The notes under the pieces are model-generated. The model did not search any database and was not told where the DNA came from. It saw only the letters and a list, made by a program, of their open reading frames with translations. DNA of 64,000 bases from Scleromitrula shiraiana (Eukaryota > Ascomycota > Leotiomycetes > Helotiales > Sclerotiniaceae), in contig JABELC010000007.1 in the NCBI GenBank assembly GCA_028455995.1, forward strand, positions 186,001 through 250,000. Reading direction: 5' to 3'. The translations under genes and the position numbers were made by a program. Positions 23,129-34,100 of this stretch are shown here, one piece after another. The first letter of the stretch is position 1; each line of letters begins with the position of its first letter.

Positions 23129-26100
23129 TTATCCGTAACAGAGGAGGTTATCGAAAATGGTAGCTTTAAACTTCTGGTCTGCCTTCCAACTGTCAATTTG
23201 GAGCAGCGTTTGAAGTAATTCAGGGATTCGTGCAAAAGTTGCAGGAATATCAACTGCATTCCACACCTGCCGAAATTGTACTGCTGAGAAATTTTCTGCT
23301 GCAATCTCAAGTGCATGCTGGCCTGCTATGTTCGGAGTATCGAGATCAGCCCCATGTTCCAATTTTTCTAAGACACTTGACTGAAACAGGTGATTTTGTT
23401 GCAAACAATTGTTCAATGAAGCCTCTTCTCCCAGAGAGCGTAGAATATAAATGGATCGCCACATCTAGAAGGAACTGATCCCTGTCTGGATTAACTTCTG
23501 TTTCAATATCAGCTCCCCTCGTGACTAATAAGTTTATTACTTTCTCTCTCGTGGACCAGTTCCAATCCCACGAATCATAGACGTCACCATCATAACTGGC
23601 CAAATTTTCGAAACTAAAACTTCCTGTCAAAGCACAGTATACTGGCTTACCAACGAAGCTTTGCGCGGTGATGTCTGCCCCAAGATTGAGCAATGCAATG
23701 CAAGCTTCTGGGAAAGCAAACATGGAAGCCCAGTGGAGTGCGAATGGTTTCGGTAAATCAATGAGTCTCTCCATAAAGCCCAAAGGGCTTCTCTCCATGG
23801 GCTTTTCGAACACTAAGTTATCGTCCCACCACTCCAAGCACAGTCCAAATACCCATATAGGCGTAAATACTCTATTACATTCGTTAAGAAGAGCTAAAAC
23901 TCTTTCTTAGGCGTTATCCCATTTGCTCAAGTTAACGTGTACGGGCCAATGCTTTGCAGCATATAATACCAAAGGATATTGCTTTTCAAATTCGCCCCAG
24001 CAGTCGTCAAAGATCGTCGAATCGAAGTTTTGAACCGGTGTAGGTATCCCGTCGAATTCTTTACACATAAAAAAATCGATACACGTTATAGCAAGATTAG
24101 TATGATCGTCGGAAAGCTGATACTGGGAGAAGCTAGGTTTCATCAATGGGTCAAGACTTGTAAGAAACTCCTTCACAGTGACATGGGCAAGCTCTAGAGT
24201 GTCTGATTTTGTGTTCTTGCGCACGAGACTGCTACACCAATGGAGGACATCCTCCTCAGTCGGAATCGATGAGTCCTCGAAAACACAGTCGACAGGCTAC
24301 ACTGAAAATGCTTGTAGCAACTGTGATGTAGTGAACATTTCTTCTTCTTCTTCTTCTTCATGTAGTTCGATCCATTGTAGTGTATGCTTGACTAGTTCTT
24401 GATTTTCTTTGGTGCTTCGATTTACCGTCTCAAGAATTCGTTCGTATGAGCTCGGCAAGTCAGGGGGTAGCTTCTTCAGAGCTTCACGGCGAGCTTGATC
24501 AGTGCTGCACCTGCAGAGATAGTCAATTTGGCAGGCAACCCATCGAAATCTAGGCAGATTAGTAAGGTCTACGAATGGCGAAAAATGGTGGTGCTCACAT
24601 CCCATCTGCACCATTTATAAGTGCCTTTACGATGTGTTCTTTCAGATCATGATCTCGGATCCGAAGCTTGCCAAGTTTTGTTCGCTTTTCAATTTCTGAA
24701 AACAAATAAAGACGTAGATGGCCACTATCTGCTGCAATGGTGATATCGGAATAACCCTCTAATACATATCGAATATCAACTTCAAATCTGCTGGCAAATA
24801 AAATCTTGATGGTTCCAAGTGGTGTATTTAAGCTTTGGAGAAGTCTTGTAACCTCTGCGCGATCTCCAGTAACTTCATCAAGACAATCTATCATTATACT
24901 TGTGCAAACGAAGTTGATTGACAGATGGATAATGAAATCACAGAAGTCTTCTGTGGTGGCTGTGCTTGTTATATTTTCCTTCATCTCATGTTTGGTGCAA
25001 AAAACCTCTAGCTGTTTAAAGCAGTTTTCGTGCTGAACAATCAATTGACGTGCCAACGATCCGAGAATAGCCCTTGGGTCATGGGTCTGTGTGTCTTTGT
25101 AATCACAATAGAAGAAAGCAGATGCTAATCAATGGTATCATTACTATATTAGAATGAACTACACGTGAGAAAGAAGGGGCCAGCATACCTTCAGAAAGAT
25201 TTTGCAATCTTTCAATCTCTTGCACAGCTGAAGCCCTATCAAAGTAAGAGGTTAGCTGTGAATTAAAAGCAGCTTATAAGGTAGAATTAACACATGTAAC
25301 TTACATCAAAGTAGTTTTCCCAGCACCAGCTATCAAATTCACGTCTGTCAGTACACTATGAGATGAGGCACTGATATTACCCACCAATTCCATGAACCCA
25401 AAGCTTGGCGTTATCCGTGGACATCCAGTCTTTAAACCTTTCACCGTCCGTCATCCAAACGCCTGTACCTGGCTGTCTGACACTAGCATTCAAGTTCTGC
25501 CACTTTCTAGCGTTAATAGTACCTAGCAAATCAAGTATTTTTTTCTCTAGTCTCGGCTACAATATGATTAGAAAAAGCTCAGCTCTTGTGTGCGATTATT
25601 GGGAACGAACTCATGATGCTCTTCTGTCGCTCTAATCGGTCTGTCATCAAACTGGCATTGATAGTAGCTAATCCTTCGCCAGATATTTCTTGCCCTGTTA
25701 ACACTTTGAGTAACATAGACCTGTTGATCTTAGTAAAGCGAGGTAATGATACTAAGATGATGAAGTCGATCAAACTCACATTTGTGTCGTACCCATCACC
25801 ATGACCATGGTGCTGTTGTTCCTCTGTATCTCCTCCAGAAGTTCAACCGTCGCGGATTTCTTTAGCGGCCATATCAACTTCTGCCTTTTTGACATGCTAC
25901 ATGGTATAACACCCTCCAATTTATGCTTAATCTCCTCTAAAGTTACTTGGCAAGCACAAATGCGATGAGTTTGGCTGGAACTATTCGAGGAAGATTCCTT
26001 CCCCTCAAGCTCTTTAACAGCATTATTTAGACTATAAAAAACACCAGCAAGATTCTTCACCTCTCCAATAGGCATTTTGGCGGATCTATCAGCATCTTTG

Positions 26101-26195
26101 ACATCCTTGATGTACTTAAAACCTATTCGAACAACAGTATCGACAAGAGCTATCAAGCCGGCAACACTTGGGGCTACCCCAAGAGCTTCAGCCAT
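23129..26195 (-). pseudogene. Decayed STAND/NACHT-ankyrin (NLR-like) gene
   Basis: The 5' part is a recognisable fungal STAND gene. Its N-terminal domain starts MAEALGVAPSVAGLIALVD. Next is the linker NARKWQNLNASVRQPGTGVW, then Walker A HGIAGAGKTTLM built across two introns (25-nt exon 25329-25305). The NACHT core follows: FFYCDYKDTQTHDP, RAILGSLARQLIV, Walker B SIMIDCLDEV, FRWVACQIDYLC and LPPDLPSSYERILE. After QAFSV an in-frame TAG (24299-24297) interrupts the frame, which then continues with VLHWCSSLVRKNTKSDTLEL, AHVTVKEFL and YPLVLYAAKHWPVHV. A TAA (23909-23907) follows WDNA, and ankyrin-like segments follow (ALHWASMFAFPEACIALLNL; then, after a frame change near 23400-23460, VLEKLEHGADLDTPNIAGQ). 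A further stop at about 25577 separates exon 2 from the linker without an obvious intron. Intact homologues act in non-self recognition and programmed cell death. A truncated NACHT protein ending at 24297 cannot be excluded. Confidence 0.7.
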
Positions 26196-27255
26196 CGCGA
26201 ATATATTGAAGAATGTGACCGTTTGAAATGAAAATTAAAATGGATAAAAAGGCAATAAATGCGTAGCCTCATGGAGTGGCTTATCATCCACACACATGCA
26301 CAGCAGCAAATACAGCGAACCAATCTCTAACTTCAAACATGGATTATATGCATATGATGTAGCCGCCATGGCGTCCACATATTTTCCAGAAGACAAAATC
26401 AGAATGATACAGTTTAATGAAAATCTCAAATACCTAGATACCTACAAGGCATCCTTAGCCATGCAAGTAGGCGCCAAACCTGTGATACTCGACGGGTAAA
26501 AAGATAGTGCCAGAATATGGCCCCCACGATAAATCCATTTGGGAGAGAAGTAATCCAGAAAATTGATCCTCGTCAGCTGGGCGATCAAAAAAAAGTTTGA
26601 CGTTGGTTTTGACCTCGGGTTGAAGTTTCATTGAAGAACAGCTTCAGGAGAACAAGTTCGGTGTTACAACTTGGATATGGTACGTGTTGTGTATCGGATA
26701 ATATTTTATACCCAGACAGAATGCTTCTTCCTACATAGAATGATAGATACCAAGACAAATCGCGAATCCTTCTATGACAACGACGGAGAAATCCCACGAT
26801 GCTGCATAGTGGTGCACAAGGCACTGTAGATTACATAAGCACCACTAATGCGTGACATCACGATGAAGGATCACGATGGATCTTCGATGATCTCCACCAA
26901 AAAAGCAAGCCGAAATAAACAGTGACATCTGAAGCATAGATGTCTACTTCTCATCAATCAGATTATGGAAATAACTTTGTATCATGTCGTGTCATTATTT
27001 CATTCGATTTCGTAACAAGCAAGTGAATGTCAACGCAAATATCCATTCCCATCCAGTACCATCCGACCCATACCAATATCCCATGTGTTCCATACCATAA
27101 CATCCATTTAACCATGTGAACCCAAATCTCAAGCCCAAATAATACAGCCATTTATCACACCAGCATCTCAAACTTCCCCTTCGGTCCATCAGTCCTCCCA
27201 GCCTAATGTATACAATCTACTCAGCCCTGCCCCGATCCTCATTCCTCAAATCCCT
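26196..27255. other. Intergenic region
   Basis: No supported gene; short open frames in both directions without motifs. The 5' end of the STAND gene lies at its left. Confidence 0.3.
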
Positions 27256-27423
27256 CTACATAACCGTACAAGGAATAGGAATACAACAACATTCATAACC
27301 ATCACACTCAAGACATTTTATCTTCCCCGTGGAATCAGTGCCCTTAACGATATTGGAGATTGTAGATGAAGCTGCGGAGCCCGGTCCGTTGCGGTTGACG
27401 AGTGTGGAAGTCGAGGTGCACAT
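27256..27423 (-). CDS. Possible cysteine-rich microprotein (55 aa)
   Basis: The ATG at 27423 opens a 55-codon frame beginning MCTSTSTLVNRNGPGSAASS and ending with a Cys cluster: CLECDGYECCCIPIPC, seven cysteines within 16 residues, then TVM-stop. The Ser/Thr-rich first half and clustered cysteines are not what random sequence gives, and a purine-rich segment surrounds the start. There is no signal peptide, so it would be intracellular. The CxxC...CCC arrangement could bind a metal or be palmitoylated. No family is recognised and no intron is needed. Support is compositional only. Confidence 0.4.
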   Translation of the reverse strand: MCTSTSTLVNRNGPGSAASSTISNIVKGTDSTGKIKCLECDGYECCCIPIPCTVM

Positions 27424-28265
27424 TCTGGTTTGGTAGGTTTGGTTTGTGTGTTATTCTAGATATGGGAAATGGAGCGTTAGTTTGGATGTTTTGGTCTTAG
27501 TTTTGGTGAGTATAAGGAGGGGAGTAGATGGGGAAGAGATGGAATATGTGGTTGGGGGATGTGTTTATATTTATATCAATAGCTATGGTAATGACGTATA
27601 TACGAGGAGCGGCTTGACAGGAAGGTAAATGCAAACAACTTACTATGCGTTTATGCTGTTTCCAAAGCTGTGAATTCTAGAGATGCGGTGATGAGATATT
27701 GAAGAGGACAGTAAATTTCACGGCGGAAAGAAACATGTAAGGGAAGAGCAAGAGTGAATAATAATAAATAGAACAAACGACGCCATTGAAAGAATGAAAT
27801 CTTGGAAATTCCCCGGCTTTCCAAGCTTGATTTCACTGGAATGATTGGCCAATATAGTTTGCACGATGTAATGCCGTGGAGGCGCAAGTAGTGGATAAAG
27901 CCTCGGCATTTATCCATGGATAGCTATCAATGACAGTATTAGAATTATTTGCATAATTAAATTATATGTAGCCCTGCGAGGCTGAACAAATAGTAGAATA
28001 TCTATTCGTAGAAACGGCCGACAGATAATCGCAATTACCAACTTTCTCTACCTAGATTGTTCTGTTAATGGCCTTAGAGTTGGGAAGAACTCGTGTGTAA
28101 ACTTGGTAGAGACAACAGACGGGCTTGGCAGGCCAGGGTCGATTTGGAAAGCCAGGTAAATGTCGTAGTGAATAGGGTTAACCCACTTTTCCTCCAGAGC
28201 AAGACAGCTGTTTTTGACGTTACTGAAGTTTTCTTTTGCAATGGTTCATCTGTGGTCGGCATGCT
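27424..28265. other. Intergenic region
   Basis: Minus-strand promoter region of the Cys-rich ORF and 3' flank of Med7. No gene or repeat recognised. Confidence 0.3.
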
Positions 28266-29151
28266 TCAACCAAATTCTTTATCCAGTTGATCCCAAATAT
28301 CTTTCCCATCCTCCTCCGCCCCGCCCTCTTGTATTTGGTATTCGGTATTGTCTTTATCTGCAAGTTTGCAATCGCTCAATCCCTCCAATATGCCTTCAAC
28401 TTTCTCTTTCATCTCTAGAATTCCCTTGGTCTCTGCCCTAGACTTTTCTAATTGATCCTGCATCATAAGGATCAACGACTCTCGCGCCTGATGCGGCCGG
28501 TATTCATTCAGCAAATGATGAAAATTAATGAACAATGTTCGCAGGTCATCTATCTTCTCTTTGCACTAATCAATGCATCAATTAGCCAATGTTCATACCA
28601 ACATGAACAGCGTCTCCCATACCTGTTCAGGATTAATACTCATTATGCCCACCAGCTCGAGGAAATTTAAAAGTAAAGATTTGGCGATCCGTTTGAGGAT
28701 TAACGCGCGATCAGTATGTTTGCCAGTTCCCGTTGGTGTGTCGGGTGGTGTGTATAATTGAGTAATGCCTTCTCTTTCTAAAGAAGGAAGCTCATCTTTG
28801 ATCTGCCACGAAGACATTAGCACAACTTTTCAAACTCAATGAATTGAACTGCTGTTTTTGATGGACTGAGTAATAACGCACTGTGTAATGATTTCCGAAA
28901 GATCTATACTGTTCTGCCGCAGGTTCTGGTGGCTGTAAAAACCGTAACTCTGTGGGAAGGTGTAGAATGCGCGGGGGTAGTTTCGTATTTGCTTCTGTAG
29001 TAGTACCCTCCTTCGCAGCTTTATCAGCGCGTAGTTTTTCTATGCGCTCGACATTCTCGGGGGTGAATTGCTTCCAGAAAAATGGAGGAGCTGGGAAGGC
29101 TGCGGCGACATTGGAGTGTTGCTGCTGCTGTTGGTCCTCTTGTTCGGCCAT
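28266..29151 (-). CDS. MED7: Mediator complex subunit 7
   Basis: Three exons (29151-28882, 28802-28623, 28565-28266), all phase 0, encode 249 residues, the usual length for Med7. The hallmark N-terminus is present after a Gln-rich start: FPAPPFFWKQFTPENVERIE, RILHLPTELRFLQPPEP, YRSFGNHYT. Conserved segments GITQLYTPPD, LILKRIAKSLLLNFLELVGI, KIDDLRTLFINFHHLLNEYR and PHQARESLILMMQDQLE follow; the last pair form the coiled coil that dimerises with Med21 in the middle module. It acts in the nucleus in RNA polymerase II transcription. Both introns have good donors (GTGCGT, GTATGG) and AG acceptors. The start ATG is followed directly by the family-like acidic/Gln leader. Confidence 0.92.
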
Positions 29152-29542
29152 GTTTTATCGTAGATATTGGCGGATTCGCATGAAGAAACACAAAGCCTTA
29201 TCTTGTATGCGGTTTAAGAATACAACATATAAATTGTTGCGGGGAATGGATTATTTGGATGCAGTTGTGAGGAAAGAACTGATTTCAATTACATGAAGCC
29301 AAATGATTAAATAAATGCCGATGATTGGCCGAGGCGTGCCAAGACAAGGCTGAGGATGGAGGTACGTACCGGTAGTCGTGTGCTCACTGATAACAAAGCG
29401 TGGAGTACAACATCGAAACCTGCTTGAAATACATAATTCGAAAATAACTAATCGTATATCTCGACTCTGATCCACTTCATACTTGACATTGGTTCTGTCT
29501 ATGAGGAGAACTTGACTATCTCCTTTGCGCCGTGTCGCAAGA
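29152..29542. promoter_or_regulatory. Divergent promoter between MED7 and the PAP2 gene
   Basis: 391 bp between two divergently transcribed genes. No specific site identified. Confidence 0.35.
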
Positions 29543-30699
29543 ATGTCTCGTCATATAGGACGTAGTGGTACTGGGAGTTTGACTTCACAGACAGGATGGA
29601 TTGGATCTGTAGCACGATTCTGGGAGGCAAGGCTATTATGTTATGATATTTTGGTTTGAGATCTAACTGTCTGAATCCAGAAATATTATGCTCCTGATTA
29701 TGTAGGCTTCATGTTGCTATTGGCAGCTTACTGCTTGGTATGAACATGTTCACAAGCTTCAATATCTCCATTTCGAGTCCACCTATTCTAACTGTCATCC
29801 CCTTTACAGATCGAATTCTTTCAAGAACCTTTCCATCGCATGTTCTTCATAAATAACATGAATATTCAATATCCGCATGCTCTTCAAGAAAGGGTGCCCG
29901 TCACTTGGAACTTAATATATGCAGGAGTTATTCCATGTGCAACTTTAGCTCTTTGGCTGGCCATTTCTAGAGCAAATTTACACAAATGGCATGTCACTAT
30001 GCTAGGATTTTTCATTGGGTTAGTTACTCAAAAGGAGAGGTTCTTTGGGAATATAGCTAATCACGATTAGTTTGATCCTCACTTCATTCATTACTGATGT
30101 TATTAAGAATGCCGTCGGAAGACCACGCCCGGATCTTATATCACGGTGTAAACCTACCGCCGATACACCGCAGAATCAACTTGTAACTATACAAGTTTGT
30201 ACGGAAACAGATCATCATACATTGCATGATGGGTGGAGAAGCTTCCCATCTGGGCATTCTTCTTTTTCCTTTGCCGGACTTGGATATTTGTCATTGTTTT
30301 TTGCCGGCCAAACCCATGTTTTCAGACCGAGAACAGATCTTGGAAGAGTTTTATTGGCACTTGCTCCATTACTTGGGGCAGCTATGATTGCTATTAGTAG
30401 ATGTGAAGATTACCGGTCAGTAGAATGATGAAGTGAAGGGCATTCTTCAGAGCTGACAATATAACAGTCACGATGTATATGATGTTACATGTGGCTCCAT
30501 CCTCGGTATGGCTGTTGCATACTTCTCGTATAGGAGATATTATCCCATGTTATATTCATCAAAATGTCATGAGCCGTTCCCATCAAGAGAGACTATTTTC
30601 AATCAAGGTTTTGGAAAGATTAAGAATGATGAGGAAACAGTAGTTGGATCGGCGAGGGAGTTCGATTTGTCTGATAATGACAGTGAAGGCAACGTATAA
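29543..30699 (+). CDS. PAP2-family lipid phosphate phosphatase (DPP1-like)
   Basis: Five exons (29543-29626, 29681-29737, 29810-30018, 30071-30415, 30468-30699) encode 308 residues. The three PAP2 phosphatase motifs are complete: KNAVGRPRP (KxxxxxxRP), FPSGHSSFSF (PSGH) and SRCEDYRHDVYDV (SRxxxxxHxxxD), the last created by splicing intron 4. About six membrane helices surround them. The family dephosphorylates diacylglycerol pyrophosphate, phosphatidate or lysophosphatidate at vacuolar or ER membranes; the placement of motifs and the QYPHALQERVPV segment match the DPP1/LPP group. Intron 1 appears to use a GC donor (GCAAGG, 29627), joining FWE to KYYAPDYVGF; no GT donor gives a frame-preserving intron of normal size. 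The C-terminus is acidic and cytosolic. Confidence 0.88.
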
Positions 30700-31141
30700 T
30701 TGAGATTGTTGGGCGACCGTCATATGTTTCTTCGGAACGATTTTCCCGATTAACCTAGTCAAATTAGTTATTCTCTCAATTATATTGTTGGGAACTAGTG
30801 TTTCTATCTTTGTAATGTCAAAAGTCCTTTCAGAAATTCTTTATCAATGTTGTGGCAAGCTCAACCTTTGTCTAGAAGATTGCTAGCTTTCATGGAACAT
30901 TGATAATAATGTCCTCGATATTCCAATACCCTAGATAAAAATGTTTGAAATAGAAATACGATGTTACTTTAACACTCGTTGCAATAATAAATGAACAATT
31001 TGGTTGCTTTTGTTTTGGTTCAACGGTATGTTCGATTTGTAGCAGAGTATCTACAACGTTTATTGCTTTGCATATTCTAAACTCAGAACCTCTTATCTCG
31101 CTGGCTTTGAATTGAAAGGGCAATCAATTTCCATAGAAACC
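30700..31141. other. Intergenic region
   Basis: Holds the promoter of the giant membrane protein gene. No other feature seen. Confidence 0.3.
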
Positions 31142-34100
31142 ATGGAGTATGAACAGCTACCACTACCCCCGCCGCCACCACTACCACCAGTTGTGGAACA
31201 CCCACAAGGGAGGTCATTTACTACATTATCGGGCGGCCAAAAAATTTCTGCCCTTGTGGCTGTAGTATTCTTTGGATGTTGGCTTTGGATTGAATTCATC
31301 CGTTGGTTCTGGCGTTGGTCTTGGGGGTTGTACTATTATTACAATGAACTTGTACAGGCATATAACGGTGGCGGCACATTGGGCCAGATGTGTAATCGAG
31401 TTTTAAAAGAAGAAGGCTGGGATCCTCGGTTTGACTTTCGACACAAGAGTAATTCAGATTGGTGGTTTTATATGCAATGCAAGGGCAACGATGCAGGGTG
31501 GTCGGCAAGGCCCCTCGCGAGTGTGAGAAACCATTGTTTGTTCCGAATTTATCACTGAGGTGCTAATGTTTATAGTTTGGGGAGGCTATTGTGAGCACTT
31601 TCAATCTAGAGAAAGATGCATTATCGATAAATATCATATATATGTTGACTTTATCTGTTAATAGTCACGACCCTCTTATCTTCCTCGATACTAACATCGT
31701 TTCTAGGTACTTGCGGTATATTTTATGAAAGAGTCCTATTGGCGAGGTCAAATTAGTGTACGTTATCAACCATTGATCTACTGATTGTATTAAAAGCTGA
31801 CCCTCCATCAGCCTCCCATATTCAATTTGACAGGGCTTAAATCTTTTGCTATGCTCATTCTTGTCACTGGCATATTATTTGGTTCTGCGACCTTGTTCTT
31901 GGATTATATTTTTATCCCTGGCTTTTACATGGCCATTTCTATTGTTACCATGGCGGTGCAGGCTCTCTATAACCTACCAAGATTTTTATTACTTATCAGC
32001 CTGCCCTTTTCCTTCTTACGAATACCTTTTCTTATAATGGTCCCCGCTGCTTATGCTGCGTACGAAAATCTTCACTGGAACAATGCTCAAATAGTCATCG
32101 CTCGCATGGAACGACTAGGTCCAAATAACATTCTGCGAAGTCAAACCCCCGAGGATAAAGCTGAGTTAGAAAGGTTATATGGTGTTTATCAAGGGCCGCG
32201 AGCCTTTGTTATAAAACTTCACGTCCCTCCTTATAGTCGACTTAGTCTAGCTATCAAACTTCTCCAAATGTGGTTCTGGTTCAGAGAATTACCTCTGGTA
32301 ATATGGGCTTTAAGGTCAATTCGTGCTGGTTGGTTCATAATCCAAGTTCTTCTAGATCGATTCCTTCATCGGGGTGTAGATAGCTGCAGGCACGTCCCTA
32401 TAGGGTGCACCTGTTATGTCAATTGCATCCAGGAAACGGAAGCAAGAATCAGGGCGGAGTTCGCCGAGGAAAGAACCAGAACTGCGCAACGAATAGCTGA
32501 GCTTATTGAGATTCGTGATATAACGAGGAGAGAACGGAATGCAGATAGGTTGATAAGAGATCGGTTACAAATACTCAGAGAAGAGTGCGTTCGTATTCAT
32601 CAAAATTATGGGCCTCAGGATGCAAACCTACGGAGAATTGACCATTTACAGGTAGAAAATGAACAGCTAGTGGCAAATGCACGGATACGAGAGAATAAAC
32701 TGCGTTCCCTATCGAGAAATGTCAATGCTGGAAACTATGAAAGATTGATTCAGGCATCTATAGAGGCTAGCGATTCACATAAACGCCGGATCAAGAATCT
32801 CACCAGTTCGATCGCGGAACTCGAAACCCAAGTTTGCACGCTTACAAACGAGAATCGGAATTTGCGAGCAAACCTTGAAGCTGCTGTGGGTAGAGATTTG
32901 CCTGCTATCAGAAAAAAACTAGAGGAGGAGCTTATCGATCTCAGGGTGCAACTTGTCGTTAATGGCCGTACATTTCAAGAACAATTACTATTAAGGGATG
33001 AACAAATCCACCGCCATAATTTTACTGGTTACTTTAAGCTTGACTTTACATCGCAAGCTCGAATGCGTGAGTTAGAGCATCTTCTTTCGGAGAGAGATCG
33101 AGAGCTTGCAAAGTTGAGAGTAGATTATAAAGTATTACTCGAAAAGGAAGTTGCTTTCGAAGCTGAAAAAGAACTTGTTAAGGGCGAAATATTACGTATG
33201 GAGCCAACACGATTGCGGAATTTGTTGGATGATGCATATCTAGAAGCTGAGGAGATCCAAGCAAGATTTGGCGCATTGGAACATTACGATCGGGCTGAAG
33301 AAAGAATCGAAGCTGTCCGAGACGAATGCGAGGCACGGCAAAGAGAATTGCAAGAAGAAATTGACGGCAGAGATCGCCAGATATCTGTTTTCCACGCCCA
33401 AGTGGATATTGCATGGGAATCTCTGGGCTGGGCTGCGAATAGATTTGCAAATCAAGACAGATATACTGCCTATGTTAGCGGAGCCAGGCGGGTAATAAGG
33501 AATAAAGATGCACAGATTGAGCAGCTCAGATACCGCATCTTATCTCTAGGAGGAAAAGATAGCATAGATCAACAAGATGAAACTCTGACGGGCTTAAGGA
33601 CTGAAATTAACGAGTTAATGGATACCTCTCAAGAATTAAGGCGTCAACTTCAAGAATCTGAAAATTTGTGTCAGACACGTGCCGATAGAATTGCAGAGCT
33701 AGAAAGCGCCGAAGTTAGCCTACAGGATATTGAGCAAAGAATGAACCGGATGCGTACACGGAATACAGAACTTCAAAGGCAGATCAATCAAGGACTTATA
33801 TCTGTTAATATATCGAACGATTGGCCTTTCTTTGCAGCCCTCATTGAATGGCTGCAAGTCTTAAATGCTGAGCTCTTGAGGCGACACATACCTAATGAGG
33901 TCGAGCCAGAGAATATCAACGTTCTTCGATTTGAAGAGCCCTCTGTATTTCGATTTTTTGAATATTGCGTACGCCGATATATGCGCGTCCTTGATCACTC
34001 GCTTGGAGCCAATTGGCTTGGGTCGGCTGCAAATTGGGTTGATCCTAACACAGATGACGAGGAAACTGTAAATGCTCGGGCATTGAATCGTGCTATCAAG

